Part shown: one piece after another, positions 41,631-52,400 of the stretch
How positions within the stretch are numbered: position 1 is the stretch's first letter
Layout of the letters: every line of letters starts with the position of its first letter
Source of the DNA: Perca fluviatilis
Taxonomy: Eukaryota; Chordata; Actinopteri; Perciformes; Percidae
DNA: 64,000 nucleotides
Direction: 5' to 3'
NCBI RefSeq assembly: GCF_010015445.1
Contig: NC_053116.1
Span: forward strand, 3,756,068-3,820,067
Translations under genes and position numbers: made by a program
Notes under the pieces: model-generated
Databases searched by the model: none
Seen by the model: only the letters and a program-made list of their open reading frames with translations
What the model was told of the DNA's origin: nothing

Positions 41631-44121
41631 CCAATATAAGGCAGTTCAGAGAGCAAACAGGTTTTGAAGGTGGGAAGATGAAAGTCTGAGAATGGTTAGA
41701 AGAAACAATGTGAAAGGACGAGGACGATGCATATGCGAGGTGAGCGATGAGGAGGAGGGCAAGAAAGAGGAAGAGGCGGATGAAGAGGAAGACAAAGAGT
41801 GGAAATATCTGATGAAATCCGAGCAACAGTCACAGACCATGTTCTTGTCCATGGACAATGACGGACAAATATGAAATTTGTTTTGAGATTGTAAAAAAAT
41901 GTACTTCTCCCTGAGAACTGTATGTTTTGAACAATGTGTTTTCTATTTTTTTTTGGTGTATTGTTTACTGACTGCTTGATAGTGTATATCATTTTGATCA
42001 CTTTGTTTATGATTTGAGAGCAGTGTTTGATTTTGAACACAGGTAAAACTATTTTGAGGCGAAAGTTTCATTTTGCGACACAGGGCTTTCACCCAGGAGA
42101 CCGGGGATCGTGTCCTGCGTGTCACGTTTCCTAAACCAACCCATCCCATTGATGTCCCGCGTGTCATGGAACCATAAGCCCGCCCAACACCTTTTCCTTA
42201 ACTTGAGGGGCCGTGTTCATTTCACGGAATTCTGTGAGATCAGGTTGTAAAAAAAACATGCTGACCATCACGAAAAAAAAACAAACATGCTGACCATCAC
42301 AAATAAACGTGTCCATGTACACAAATCAATAGATTAAATTAGTGACCATTTCACAAATTGCCTTGAGACTGCGTTGGACATTTTGACTGGAGTATAGGTA
42401 TTTAACCAAAATTTCTTTTCTTTCTTTCTTTACACTACACACACTACACTACATGAATGGCTGATGTCATACACTAACTGTACACGTTTCCTGTACAATG
42501 TACTCTACTGTGGGGGAAATAGCTTTAGGTTTTTTTTTGGTTTTTCTGAAGGACTGAGAGACGCAACCATGGTGGAGGAAGGGGCCAAATGTTCACCGGG
42601 GTACAGGAAGCTGCCATTGTAAACTCGGTTTTGGAAAATAATGAAATCAGATTACGAGAAATTCAAAGCCACATCATCCAAGACAACACCATATTCAACA
42701 ACATTCAACGAGTCAGTCTCCACATTGGCTCGCATTCTCAAGTGAAACCAAATCTGAATGAAAGAACTTTATAAGGTGCCGTTTGAGAGAAACAAAGAGC
42801 CCAGACGAGCATATGTGGATGTAAGTGCAATATTGACTGCAGTATACTTCACGTTGCATTGTTTCCCAGTGTACTGGATAACACCATACTGACTGATTTT
42901 TGTTCTTTGTTTTCAGGGAGTACTGGAAATGGATGTTCATGCAATCCCACATGAGTTCATCTTTATATATGAGGCTGGGTTCAACCTAGCGAAGACCAGA
43001 AGAAGGGGGAGAAACGTCATTGGCCACAGAGCCATTATAGATGTTCCTGGCTAATGTGGTGGGAACATAACAATGTGCGCTGCCATCTCCAATACGCATG
43101 TTGTCCTCCACTGTCATGCCAACTTTGGACCATACAACACACATATTCTCACATTTCTGGACATACTCCAAAACATTGTCATGCCACCAGAGCGTAGGAA
43201 TGATGCAGACCATCAAAGAAACCGGTACGTTGTAGTATGGGACAACGTGAGCTTTCATTGTACAGCCCCAGTCCAAAACTGGTTTGCTGACTACCCACCA
43301 TTTCTCGTGCAATACCTCCCACCATACTCACCATTTCTGAACCCCATAGAAGAGTTCTTTTCGGCATGGCAGTGGAAGGTAAATGACCGGCAGCCCTTTG
43401 TGCGCATGCCTCTTGTGCAGGCTATGGAAGAGGCATGTTATGAGATTAATGTGGGTGCGATTCAGGGATGGATAAGGCACTCAAGGCGCTTCTTCCCTCG
43501 ATGTCTGGCAAGGGAAGATATTGCCTGTGATGTGGACGAGGCGTTGTGGCCAGACCCAGCTGTGCGGCAAGATGCTGCCTAATTATTTTTCTTGCCTCTT
43601 TCTTTTTTCTATATATTTTTTCTGCACATTTTTTCTGCAATTTTCTTTTTTCAGTTTACTGTTTTTTGTGAGCATATATTTGTTCAGTCCATTGTAAATA
43701 TATCTGCTGTGCATATGTTGCACTGACTTGTTTGGTGAAACTTTTTAAAATTAAATGTTTCAACAGCATGTGTGTGTATATCTGCAAATTGTTCTGTGCA
43801 TGTGAACAATCTGAAGAATTTTCTACAATTTGAACTATTTTAGTATTATGGCAACGCATACTAAAGATGAGAGTGCTTTTCATTATGCCCAACAGTGTGT
43901 AGTTGGTCAGACAAAAATCTGGTAATATAAATTAAGTGTGTGTCATTTGGTGCAAAAGTTTGATTTTGATAATGCTATATGAAGTTTTGGTTGCAGTGCT
44001 TCATTTTGCAGGATATATGAGGTATTTTGAAGTTTGGGTGTGGTTTGTGAATTGTGTTAAGTGCTTTGATAAAACCAGCCTAGTTTGCAAAATTGTGTTT
44101 TAGCAATTGGAAAAAACTGTA
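41268..44121 (+). mobile_element. IS630/Tc1-group DNA transposon with introns, copy 2
   Basis: The body 41270-44119 (2850 bp) is flanked by TA. The ends are CAGTTTTTCCTCAATTGCTA and tagcaattggaaaaaactg. Exon 1 remnants at about 41696-41880 contain SDEIRATVTDHVLVHG in a shifted frame. Exon 2 (42552-42820) has NSVLENNEIRLREIQSHIIQ. Exon 3 (42917-43582) holds the catalytic core. The exon 3 frame has a stop at 43052-43054, and the first catalytic Asp is replaced by Tyr (TAT 42968-42970, FIFIYEAGF). The second Asp (VVWDNVSFH) and Glu (NPIEEFF) remain, with 35 residues between them. It belongs to a different subfamily from copy 1. A TA repeat lies at 41593-41624 and part of a dispersed repeat at 42308-42373. 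Confidence 0.9.
43073..43582 (+). pseudogene. C-terminal catalytic part of transposase copy 2
   Basis: An intact 170-codon frame from MCAAISNTHVV to PAVRQDAA and TAA, covering the second Asp, the [15 protein letters not shown] box and the C-terminal GWIRHSRRFFPRC. Being cut off from the N-terminal half by the stop at 43052-43054, it cannot give a complete enzyme. Confidence 0.85.
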
Positions 44122-44305
44122 ATAACAATAAACTAAAAGAATATTAAACAATATATTACCATTTCTAGTCTAATGTTTTAAGATAACACAGTGTTGATTA
44201 ACAGGCTACAACTGAAGTACATGTATTTGTATTGTCCAAAATTAAATGAAAACTATATTAAATCCAAGTCCCTCATTTAGGTTTGATTCTAGACAGTCTA
44301 AACAA

Positions 44306-44307
<2 letters not shown>

Positions 44308-44389
<82 letters not shown>

Positions 44390-44428
44390 GTGTGTGTGTG
44401 TGTGTGTGTGTGTGTGTCTGTGTGTGTG
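44308..44428. repeat. (GT)n microsatellite
   Basis: About 58 GT units with one CG interruption near 44389. Confidence 0.97.
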
Positions 44429-44545
44429 AGGATTCTGCAGCAGTCACTCAGTTTAAAGCACCCAGCAGCCTGTTAGCTACAACTATTCATTTTAAAATAA
44501 TTAATGACATATTCATTAATTTTGTGAATTCATATGTAGTCATTA

Positions 44546-45313
44546 TTAAAATGATGGTTCGGAGTAATTTCACCCTAGGGTCCTTTGCACCATGACCTCG
44601 AGCCAAACACCCCCCCAGAAGCTTTATTCACCTGGGTCAAACATTGGAAGAGTTAGCGTAGAGTAGCGTTATCAGCTGAATAGCTTAGCGCAGGGGCTAA
44701 TGGACCCACGTTTGTATCTCGTAAATGACCCCACTAATAATGCCCGAAATGATACCAAACGTCTACACTAGTACAAATAGGTTATATACGATGGATTGGA
44801 AAGTTTGTAGGTACACCAGAAGTGTATGTAAATAACACTTGCCTGTCGGCTTCTCGTCTCTGCTGCTGCTGTTACTACCCGGCAGTAAGAGTACTTAGGG
44901 CCGTCTACAAATTACAACACCGAAAAAATATTTATTAATTTAATGATTAAATAAGGTAATGTCTCCAAAATTACCTCAATTATAACTTGTCTCCTGCTAG
45001 TTATTCTACAGCACTAACTTAAAAAAAAAAAAAAAGTTAAATTATTAAATATTAATTCAACTTTCCAATCCATCGTACATAACCTATTTGTACTAGTGTA
45101 GAAGTTTGGTATCATTTCAGGCATTATTAGTGGGGTAACGAGATACATCACTGGATCCATTAGCCCCTGCGCTAAGCTATTCAGCTGATAACGCTACTCT
45201 ACGCTAACTCTCCCAATGTTTGGCCCAGGTGAAAAAAGCTTCTGGGGGGGTGTTTGGCTCGAGGTCATGGTGCAAAGGACCCTAGGGTGAATTACTTCGA
45301 ACCATCACTTTAA
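44546..45313. mobile_element. TTAA-type MITE with about 260-bp inverted arms
   Basis: The body 44550-45309 is flanked by TTAA. The arms run 44550 to about 44820 and about 45057 to 45309 (for example gtagcgttatcagctgaata pairs with tattcagctgataacgctac). A loop of about 235 bp separates them. No coding sequence. Confidence 0.88.
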
Positions 45314-46153
45314 TTAGGTAAGTCAAGTACAAATCAGAAAGTTGTGCACATTTTGTAAAAATTCTAAAGGGCAAATTTGTGCTCATTAATTATTAATTTT
45401 AGAGAATCACAATTTGATAAATCAAGAGATTGAATTATTATATTGTACTCACAAAATGTTATTCTTCTCAATATAAGTCTTGATTACTTTGGACAACACA
45501 ACTATGATTCAGCCTTAACATTAATTTACTGCTCCTATACATGTAGAAGAAGCTGTAGCCCTCCAGGCATGCGCAATGAGTTAGAGCGCCATATCTGAGC
45601 TGTGTGGTTCACATAGACTGTATATAAAACTAGGTGGTTATCTGAAAATAAAGCTCCAGCCAATCAGCATCCAGCATTCACTGCAGCCATCTTCAGATTA
45701 AAGTCTTTAGTGGTTCAAAACATTTCCTGTAGCAGACCTTCTGATAGAGAGGCTGTGGTTGTTCACAGGTGCAGGGACACACACAGACAGACACACACAC
45801 ACACACACACACACAGATACACAAACACACACACACACACACACACTGATAGCATCACCACAGACTTACAGAATGAGTGGGAGATGAAGCTGCTCCACTT
45901 TAGTGCAGCATGGTGAGATGTCAGCTGCAACCACTGGGGCGTGTGTTTGTCAAAGATGCCTAGATGGTATTTCCAGATCTTACTTTTTCACATGGCTTAC
46001 TATGTGAAAGCTTTTTTTTAGCTTCATTCGTTATATGATGCTCCATCTTTTGAACATCAAGCCTCTTCATTCACCTCTCAAATTAAGGGTGATCGATATC
46101 GATGGATAAACTCAATACGGTAAAATCTTATGTATAACTCGAGGAACTTGTAT

Positions 46154-46184
<31 letters not shown>

Positions 46185-46373
46185 TGTCTTTCAAATATCT
46201 CGAGAACAGTCCATCCAATCTGCTTCACACTTGGTTTCCTGGTACCCAGTGAACTTGGGGTTTGGGATTTGGAGCAGTTTGGACAGAATTGGATATTGGA
46301 TATTAATAAACTCTGAATAAAACTAAATGACCGCACAATAAAGGTTGAGGGAAAAAAAACACGCTGCCATAAC
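45314..46373. other. Spacer with CA and GT microsatellites
   Basis: No gene recognised. (CA)n with interruptions at 45776-45846 and (GT)n at 46159-46184. Confidence 0.6.
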
Positions 46374-46478
46374 ATCTTAGCGAAATGCTCTGAGGGAATT
46401 TAAGTTGGACTTTTATTCCTTGTCGACCCTTTACAATAAAAGTCCAACTTAAATTCACTCAGAGCATTTCGCTAAGAT
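46374..46478. mobile_element. Near-perfect 105-bp hairpin (miniature inverted repeat)
   Basis: Arms of 42 bp (46374-46415 and about 46437-46478; start atcttagcgaaatgctctga) differ at one base, with a loop of about 21 bp. Such a tight stem suggests a very small MITE or a palindromised end. Confidence 0.8.
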
Positions 46479-46760
46479 GGAACTCATTAAAAAGGCATTT
46501 TTGCCGACACTAGATATCAAACAAAAGCCAGACACTATATGTTATTAAGTTGCTGTGAGCTTCTAAACAGACAGAAGATAAGATTTAGTGTGCTGCTAAC
46601 TTATAACACTAATAACATTACCGTCGGCAAAATACCTCCGCTAATCAAATCCATACCTCAACGTTAAACGTCAAGCGACTAAGCCTGTTTATGGAAATAT
46701 AAACCTCTGCTGAAGTGTTAAATTGGTGAATTGACATGGTGCTTTTTGGATGCTTTTATA

Positions 46761-47500
46761 TAGACCTTAGTGGTCCCCTAATACTGTATCTGAAGTCTCT
46801 TTTATATAGGCCTTAGTGGTCCCCTAATACTGTATCTGAAGTCTCTTTTATATAGACCTTAGTGGTCCCCTAATACTGTATCTGAAGTCTCTTTTATATA
46901 GACCTTAGTGGTCCCCTAATACTGTATCTGAAGTCTCTTTTATATAGACCTTAGTGGTCCCCTAATACTGTATCTGAAGTCTCTTTTATATAGACCTTAG
47001 TGGCCCCTAATACTGTATCTGAAGTCTCTTTTATATAGACCTTAGTGGTCCACTAATACTGTATCTGAAGTCTCTTTTATATAGGCCTTAGTGGTCCCCT
47101 AATAATGTATCTGAAGTCTCTTTTATATAGGCCTTAGTGGTCCCCTAATACTGTATCTGAAGTCTCTTTTATATAGACCTCAGTGGTCCCCTAATACTGT
47201 ATTTGAAGTCTCTTTTATATAGGCCTTACTGGTCCCCTAATACTGTATCTGAAGTCTCTTTCCTGAAATCCAGCCTTGGTGCAGAATTACAGCCACTAGA
47301 GCCAGTCCCACAATGAGCTTTCCTTAGGATGTGCCATTTCTGTGTCTGTAGCTATTGAGGAGAAGAGAGGGGGGGGGCAAGGTGGAGGGTGGGGGTGTGG
47401 CCTTGACCAACTGCCTCTTTGCTTATTTGAAAGCCATGATGTCTCTCTCTCATGGGCGGGCCAAATTCTCTGGGCGGGCAAAGCAGAGAAAGGGGATCAA
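46761..47500. repeat. 46-bp minisatellite (11 copies) plus flanking body of a fish repeat
   Basis: Units tagaccttagtggtccccta..tgtatctgaagtctctttta repeat every 46 bp from 46761 to about 47262, one shortened by a base. The flank (gtgcagaattacagccacta, catgatgtctctctctcatg, tctctgggcgggcaaagcag) belongs to a dispersed fish element in which this unit is usually present once. The array therefore expanded inside a mobile element. Confidence 0.9.
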
Positions 47501-48045
47501 TAAAGTCCTTATTAATTCCTGTTATTAATGTACTATTAAATATTAAATAAAGAAATGCTCGATTTCAATTTCCCTGTCCCTGGAGTTCCTCCATACGTCC
47601 GTTTTTGCGTCGCGTACATAATTACATCATTTACGTACGAACGGAAGTGAAGTATTGTAAAAATGTGCTGATATTAACCCAAACCACCATCTTTTTCTAA
47701 ACCTAACCAAGTAGTTTTTGTGACTAAACTTAAAGGTCCAATATGTAATATTTGTACTGTAATAAATCCAAAAATGACACCAATGCCTCATCAGATATTA
47801 AGGAAACATGTTAAGCTGAAATACTATCTTTTCTGACAACAATGCTAATGTCAGTATTTTTTCTTTTTGAAATATACATTCCGTGACAGAATTTCTGTTT
47901 ATGTTTTGATCTGTGTGTTGTTATCAACGGCCCAGTTTGACAGCCAGGCCGGGTTGCCAGATATACCTGTAAAAACGTAAACCCAGCACGCTACAGCTGT
48001 AACGGTAGTACAGCCATGAAAGCAGCACACAAACGAACAGGATAA

Positions 48046-48188
48046 ATGGAGATTCTACCCGACCTAAAAAAACAGTTGCGTGACCAGAGACGTAACAACC
48101 CCCTGGTAAATATTGGAGATGTATTTGAAAGATGGAGACAGCTTAAATCCCAAAAGGACGCAGAATTGGCTTATTTCCTCCTGAACAG
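48046..48188 (+). other. Captured exon-like open segment in the TTAA MITE
   Basis: From ATG 48046 the frame reads MEILPDLKKQLRDQRRNN, then NIGDVFERWRQLKSQKDAEL and AYFLLN, ending AACAG/gtaagc. The FERWR..LK..DAE(L/V)A.FLL pattern resembles an N-terminal motif found in several fish proteins and TE-linked genes (recalled). A diverged homologue sits in the TTAA MITE at 4363-6597. No downstream exon was found. Confidence 0.55.
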
Positions 48189-48407
48189 GTAAGCATAGCT
48201 TCAGGCTAATTTATCACAGCCACTAGGGACGGGCATTTTATGTCATTTCAACATTTGTGTACTCACGTTGAATTATATAGCTAGAGTACCCGAGTTGGTT
48301 ACTCGCAAAAACAATTGAGACACAGCCAGTAAAGTGATCCCGACTGGTCCTGGCTAACGCCGCCATGCTAACCCTGCTAATGTTACCGGGAGGACCAGGC
48401 AAGCGGG

Positions 48408-48698
48408 CCATGGCTGTTTTCGTGTAAATATCAACGTTATTCTTAATCTATTGATACGTGTTCACAGAGACGTTTTTCTCGTTTTTTTACGTGTAAATGT
48501 CACGTTATTTTCTCGGGGAAAGGACACCGGGAGGCGGCCGAAAAGGAAGCTCCATAAGCCGGGAGGCTGGGGACGCGCTGGATGAGGTGGCCGGGAGCGG
48601 CCGATTCGTGTTGTCCGCCACGTAAAAACCGACAAAAACGTCTCCGTGAACACGTATCAATAGATTAAAATTACGTCACATTTACACGAACTGCCATG
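48408..48698. mobile_element. Nested inverted-repeat MITE
   Basis: Arms of about 65 bp (catggctgttttcgtgtaaa and tttacacgaactgccatg at the ends; ttaatctattgatacgtgtt inside) enclose a GC-rich centre. One arm is also recognisable at 42308-42373 (aatagattaaatta, cacaaattgcc). Confidence 0.75.
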
Positions 48699-48715
48699 AG
48701 ACCGTCAATATAGCC

Positions 48716-49064
48716 AGCATCTAACGTTAGCTACTCTGCTGTGCTGTGGAGTAATGTCTGGCTATGTGAGACTAGCATCTAACGTTAGCTACTCTGCTGT
48801 GCTGTGGAGTAATGTCTGGCTATGTGGGACTAGCATCTAACGTTAGCTACTCTGCTGTGCTGTGGAGTAATGTCTGGCTATGTGGGACTAGCATCTAACG
48901 TTAGCTACTCTGCTGTGCTGTGAAGTAATGTCTGGCTATGTGAGACTAGCATCTAATGTTAGCTACTCTGCTGTGCTGTGAAGTAATGTCTGGCTATGTG
49001 AGACTAGCATCTAATGTTAGCTACTCTGCTGTGCTGTGGAGTAATGTCTGGCTATGTGAGAAAA
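48716..49064. repeat. 58-bp tandem repeat, six copies
   Basis: Units agcatctaacgttagctact..ggctatgtgagact recur at 48716, 48774, 48832, 48890, 48948 and 49006 with few differences. Confidence 0.95.
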
Positions 49065-49302
49065 GCGTCTAGCAACATTGTTGTGAATGCTGCGGTCTCA
49101 GCCTGGCAACCTCCGTGAACTTCGAGTCTGGGCAGGAGGGGGCGGGGGAAACGACTCTCCAGTATTTTGAATTGTTAGTGCAGTAACTATTTTAACCGCT
49201 AGCTGCCAGTATTACATACAATATTACATATTGCACCTTTAACCAAACACCGACCGTTTCACAACGTTAACGACGTGTTTTAAACTAGGACTGTTACATT
49301 CA

Positions 49303-49440
49303 GGGGGCGACAGCAGCTTAGTCTTGAGCAAGGCACCAAACCCTCAACTGCTCATGGCCTGCCCATGGCCCTTACATCTCTCCAATGCATGTGCATGTGT
49401 GTGCACTTCCTGAATGTTTGTAATGGAAAAAAACCTCAGT
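49303..49440 (+). mobile_element. Truncated SINE related to 3245-3552
   Basis: It starts ggcgacagcagcttag, then gagcaaggcaccaaaccctc and acatctctccaatgcatgtg, matching the body of the first SINE. The tRNA half is mostly deleted. Confidence 0.65.
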
Positions 49441-52400
49441 GGACAAATTAAATTTCTCCAAGAGTGATCCATAAGTTTTACATTATTATTATTATTATTA
49501 TTATTATTGTAATGTAGTGATTTCTGTGGGTGATAGTCTTTGCCACCGCTACGGGCTCTACTTGATAAACAGAACATGTTAATCAGTGAGTTTTAGCGGC
49601 GTTTTGGTGGAACTCTGGACAGAGCCAGGCTAGCTATTTCCTGTTTCAAGTCGTTATGCTAAGCTAGGCTAATCACGTCCTGACTTTGGCTCTGTGCTTG
49701 ACATCAAAGACATGACACTCATATCCATCTTGAGTTCTTCTTCCACCATTGGCAGTTAGCCTACATGGACATCTCATTGGGAAGATTAAGCAATGTGTGT
49801 AGCAGTGAAATAAATATATAGCTTCTTTTTTAAGGGGTTACAGCAGTCTTTACCTTCCATTTATCATTCTACATTTTCAGTTGGCTAACCTTTTATGACT
49901 GCATTAGCTATTTTCACTTTCTAGTGACAATGACAGTCCTAGTTTCCAACCAACCTCTGGATACTTCATGATGTCTACTCACATGGCTTTGGCTTGATCT
50001 GAAAGCATGCAGCCATGAGGCTTCATCTTGTTAAGTCATGAAGGCCCTCAGATGCTCTTATGAAAGCTGACGACATGACATATCTCGCTATAAAGCAAGT
50101 AATACTTACTGCCATGTGTGTTGTAAAGTGTTGCAGGGTCCTGTCTTTTTCTACCTGACTGTTACATCAGAGATTTCTTCAAGGCTGTGGAAAAGTGTGC
50201 ATCTTCACAATCAACCAAACAGCCGACAGCATCGGTGTTATGCAAATGCACACCCACAGAACAGGAATTCAGTAGAAAGTGAGAACACTCAACATGTTTG
50301 TGGCTTCTCACTGTCATCTCTCATTCTGGCTTTCCTTCTCGACTTTATCTCCCCAAGAACAATCCTCTGTGTCTGTTTTGTCAAAGCGAGGAGAGCTTTA
50401 GTCACAACACTACACACGCTAAGTGATTTGATGTGATGGTTAATATTTGGTTGGTATATCTGTGAGTCAACATCTGTGTCTGTATTTCTATGTATAAGTA
50501 TTTCCTGTTTGGATATTGCAATCAGCCACATTACAGTGTGGAAAGTTGCAGATGCCTCATACTGCTACTACTATCAATGTGTGGGTTTATTACTCACATA
50601 CTCCCATATTTCAAATCACACATCCCAATCTCATTGATAACTCTGAAATAAATGAGTCATGCATGATGCATAATATCTGCATGTTTTCCCAAATAAACCT
50701 TAACATGCGTATATATTTAATAGTCTGCTGTGCCAATCTGATGATATATTGTTTGTGTTGGTGGGTTCATAAAATATGTAAGAACCCAATGAAACTATAC
50801 ACCCATGCTCAATGCGCCCTGGGCGTACGCCTTACAATACTATTCAAATGCGCAAATGACAATCTACTCATTCATTTTACATTTACGCTGTTATGTCATT
50901 GTTTCGGCTCCTTCGTTCTACATTTAGTAGCCTGTATGTAGCGCTGAACTAACACAGTTCAGGTGCTACCGTATATAATAGTAGACAGACCTGCCAGGAA
51001 ATGAGGATGTTACATCTTATTTTGTTCCTTTATCAGTGTGTTCAGGAAGATAGAGCATGAAGACATGTTTTATCAGAGTCCTGCAGGCATGTAAAACACG
51101 TGTGGACCCATGGATGTAAGACCTGGATACAGCGCTCTAAGGGGTCACACACAAAAAGGATGCTAAACTAGATGGAGTTTAACGCAGTGGTCATAACACA
51201 AAATCGACAAGTAGCCAGTCTCAGCTACTAAATTGTGGGACTTTATTATGTGGGGCTTAATTTTTAGAAATGCCTGATTTTAAGAATGTATATAGTTAGA
51301 GATTCCCTGAACTCAAAAATATCAGTTCTTGTAATAATAATGAAACGATGGAGCAATGTGTTTTGACAGCACCTCAAGTTTTTAAAATATGTAGCTATTC
51401 CAAGGTGCACAAATGCAGGAGCTTTGTCAATTCTCCAAATTGATCCATTAAAACTAAAAGCTTGATATTTAGTCTGTATGTCTGAGTTGTCCTAAATTGT
51501 AATTCAATCATTGTCAGGATTTGTTTTCCAGGAACCCAAAATCAAAGAATAAAGTAATTTCCCTTACAACTTAGTGGGATTTCTTAATTTATACAGGACA
51601 CTGGTAACATGTTTTATACTTCCTGTAAATATAATCCAATTAATCTTTTTTTCCATATATGTATTTATATACTCTATGTCAACATCTGATTTTGAAAAGC
51701 GAATGTGGTCAAATTTCTGCAGTTCACTGCTGCTGCAGAATGAAAGTGATGTATAAAAAATAATAATCAGATTAATTTACTTATTAATGGAAGGTGTTCC
51801 GGATTGTTCCGGCCCACTTTACCCCCTGGACTGCAGGTTTTTGAGTGCTTAACTGACGGCCATATTCTGCTTTATGATGAACCAGGCACAACTTGAAGGA
51901 TGGGGGATTACATTCCACTGGATTTGTCGTAGGGTTTCTGGTTAGGAATCAAAGTGATCGATCGATTGATTGTACGTTATGTCTATCAGAGCCCGTCAGC
52001 CCTCAGACCGAGAGACATCACTGCAGATAAAAAGATTTCTAAAATGACAGGAGGAAAAAGAAAAAGCAGTAGGCCTACACAGAATGGAGAATCATCCTGA
52101 CACCTTTAGAGATCACACAAAGAGAAACAGAACACCGAAGCAACGCCATTGGTTATCTAGATAAAAATCCGATAAAAGATGTAGGGTTCTTCAGGTAAAG
52201 GAACTAAATCAATGATAACCGCAGCGGTTATCAACATCTGTAGTATTTGCATGCTGACTGGCCTGTATCTTTAAAAAATAACACCTTCACTAGATTCCCC
52301 TCTAATATTCATATAATTTTCCTCTGTGATGTTCTGAGCATTGCAGAAGTTAGTTTGAGAAAATAAATCTTAACTCAAGGTCCACTTACTAGCTTTTTCC

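Larger units (their letters stand above)
47730..49242. mobile_element. TTAA-type MITE (1505 bp) carrying an exon-like segment, a nested MITE and a tandem array
   Basis: The body 47734-49238 is flanked by TTAA. The ends AGGTCCAATATGTAATATT and AATATTACATATTGCACCT are inverted with one mismatch. Inside are an open segment with a splice donor (48046-48188), a second inverted-repeat element (48408-48698) and six 58-bp tandem units (48716-49064). Confidence 0.85.
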
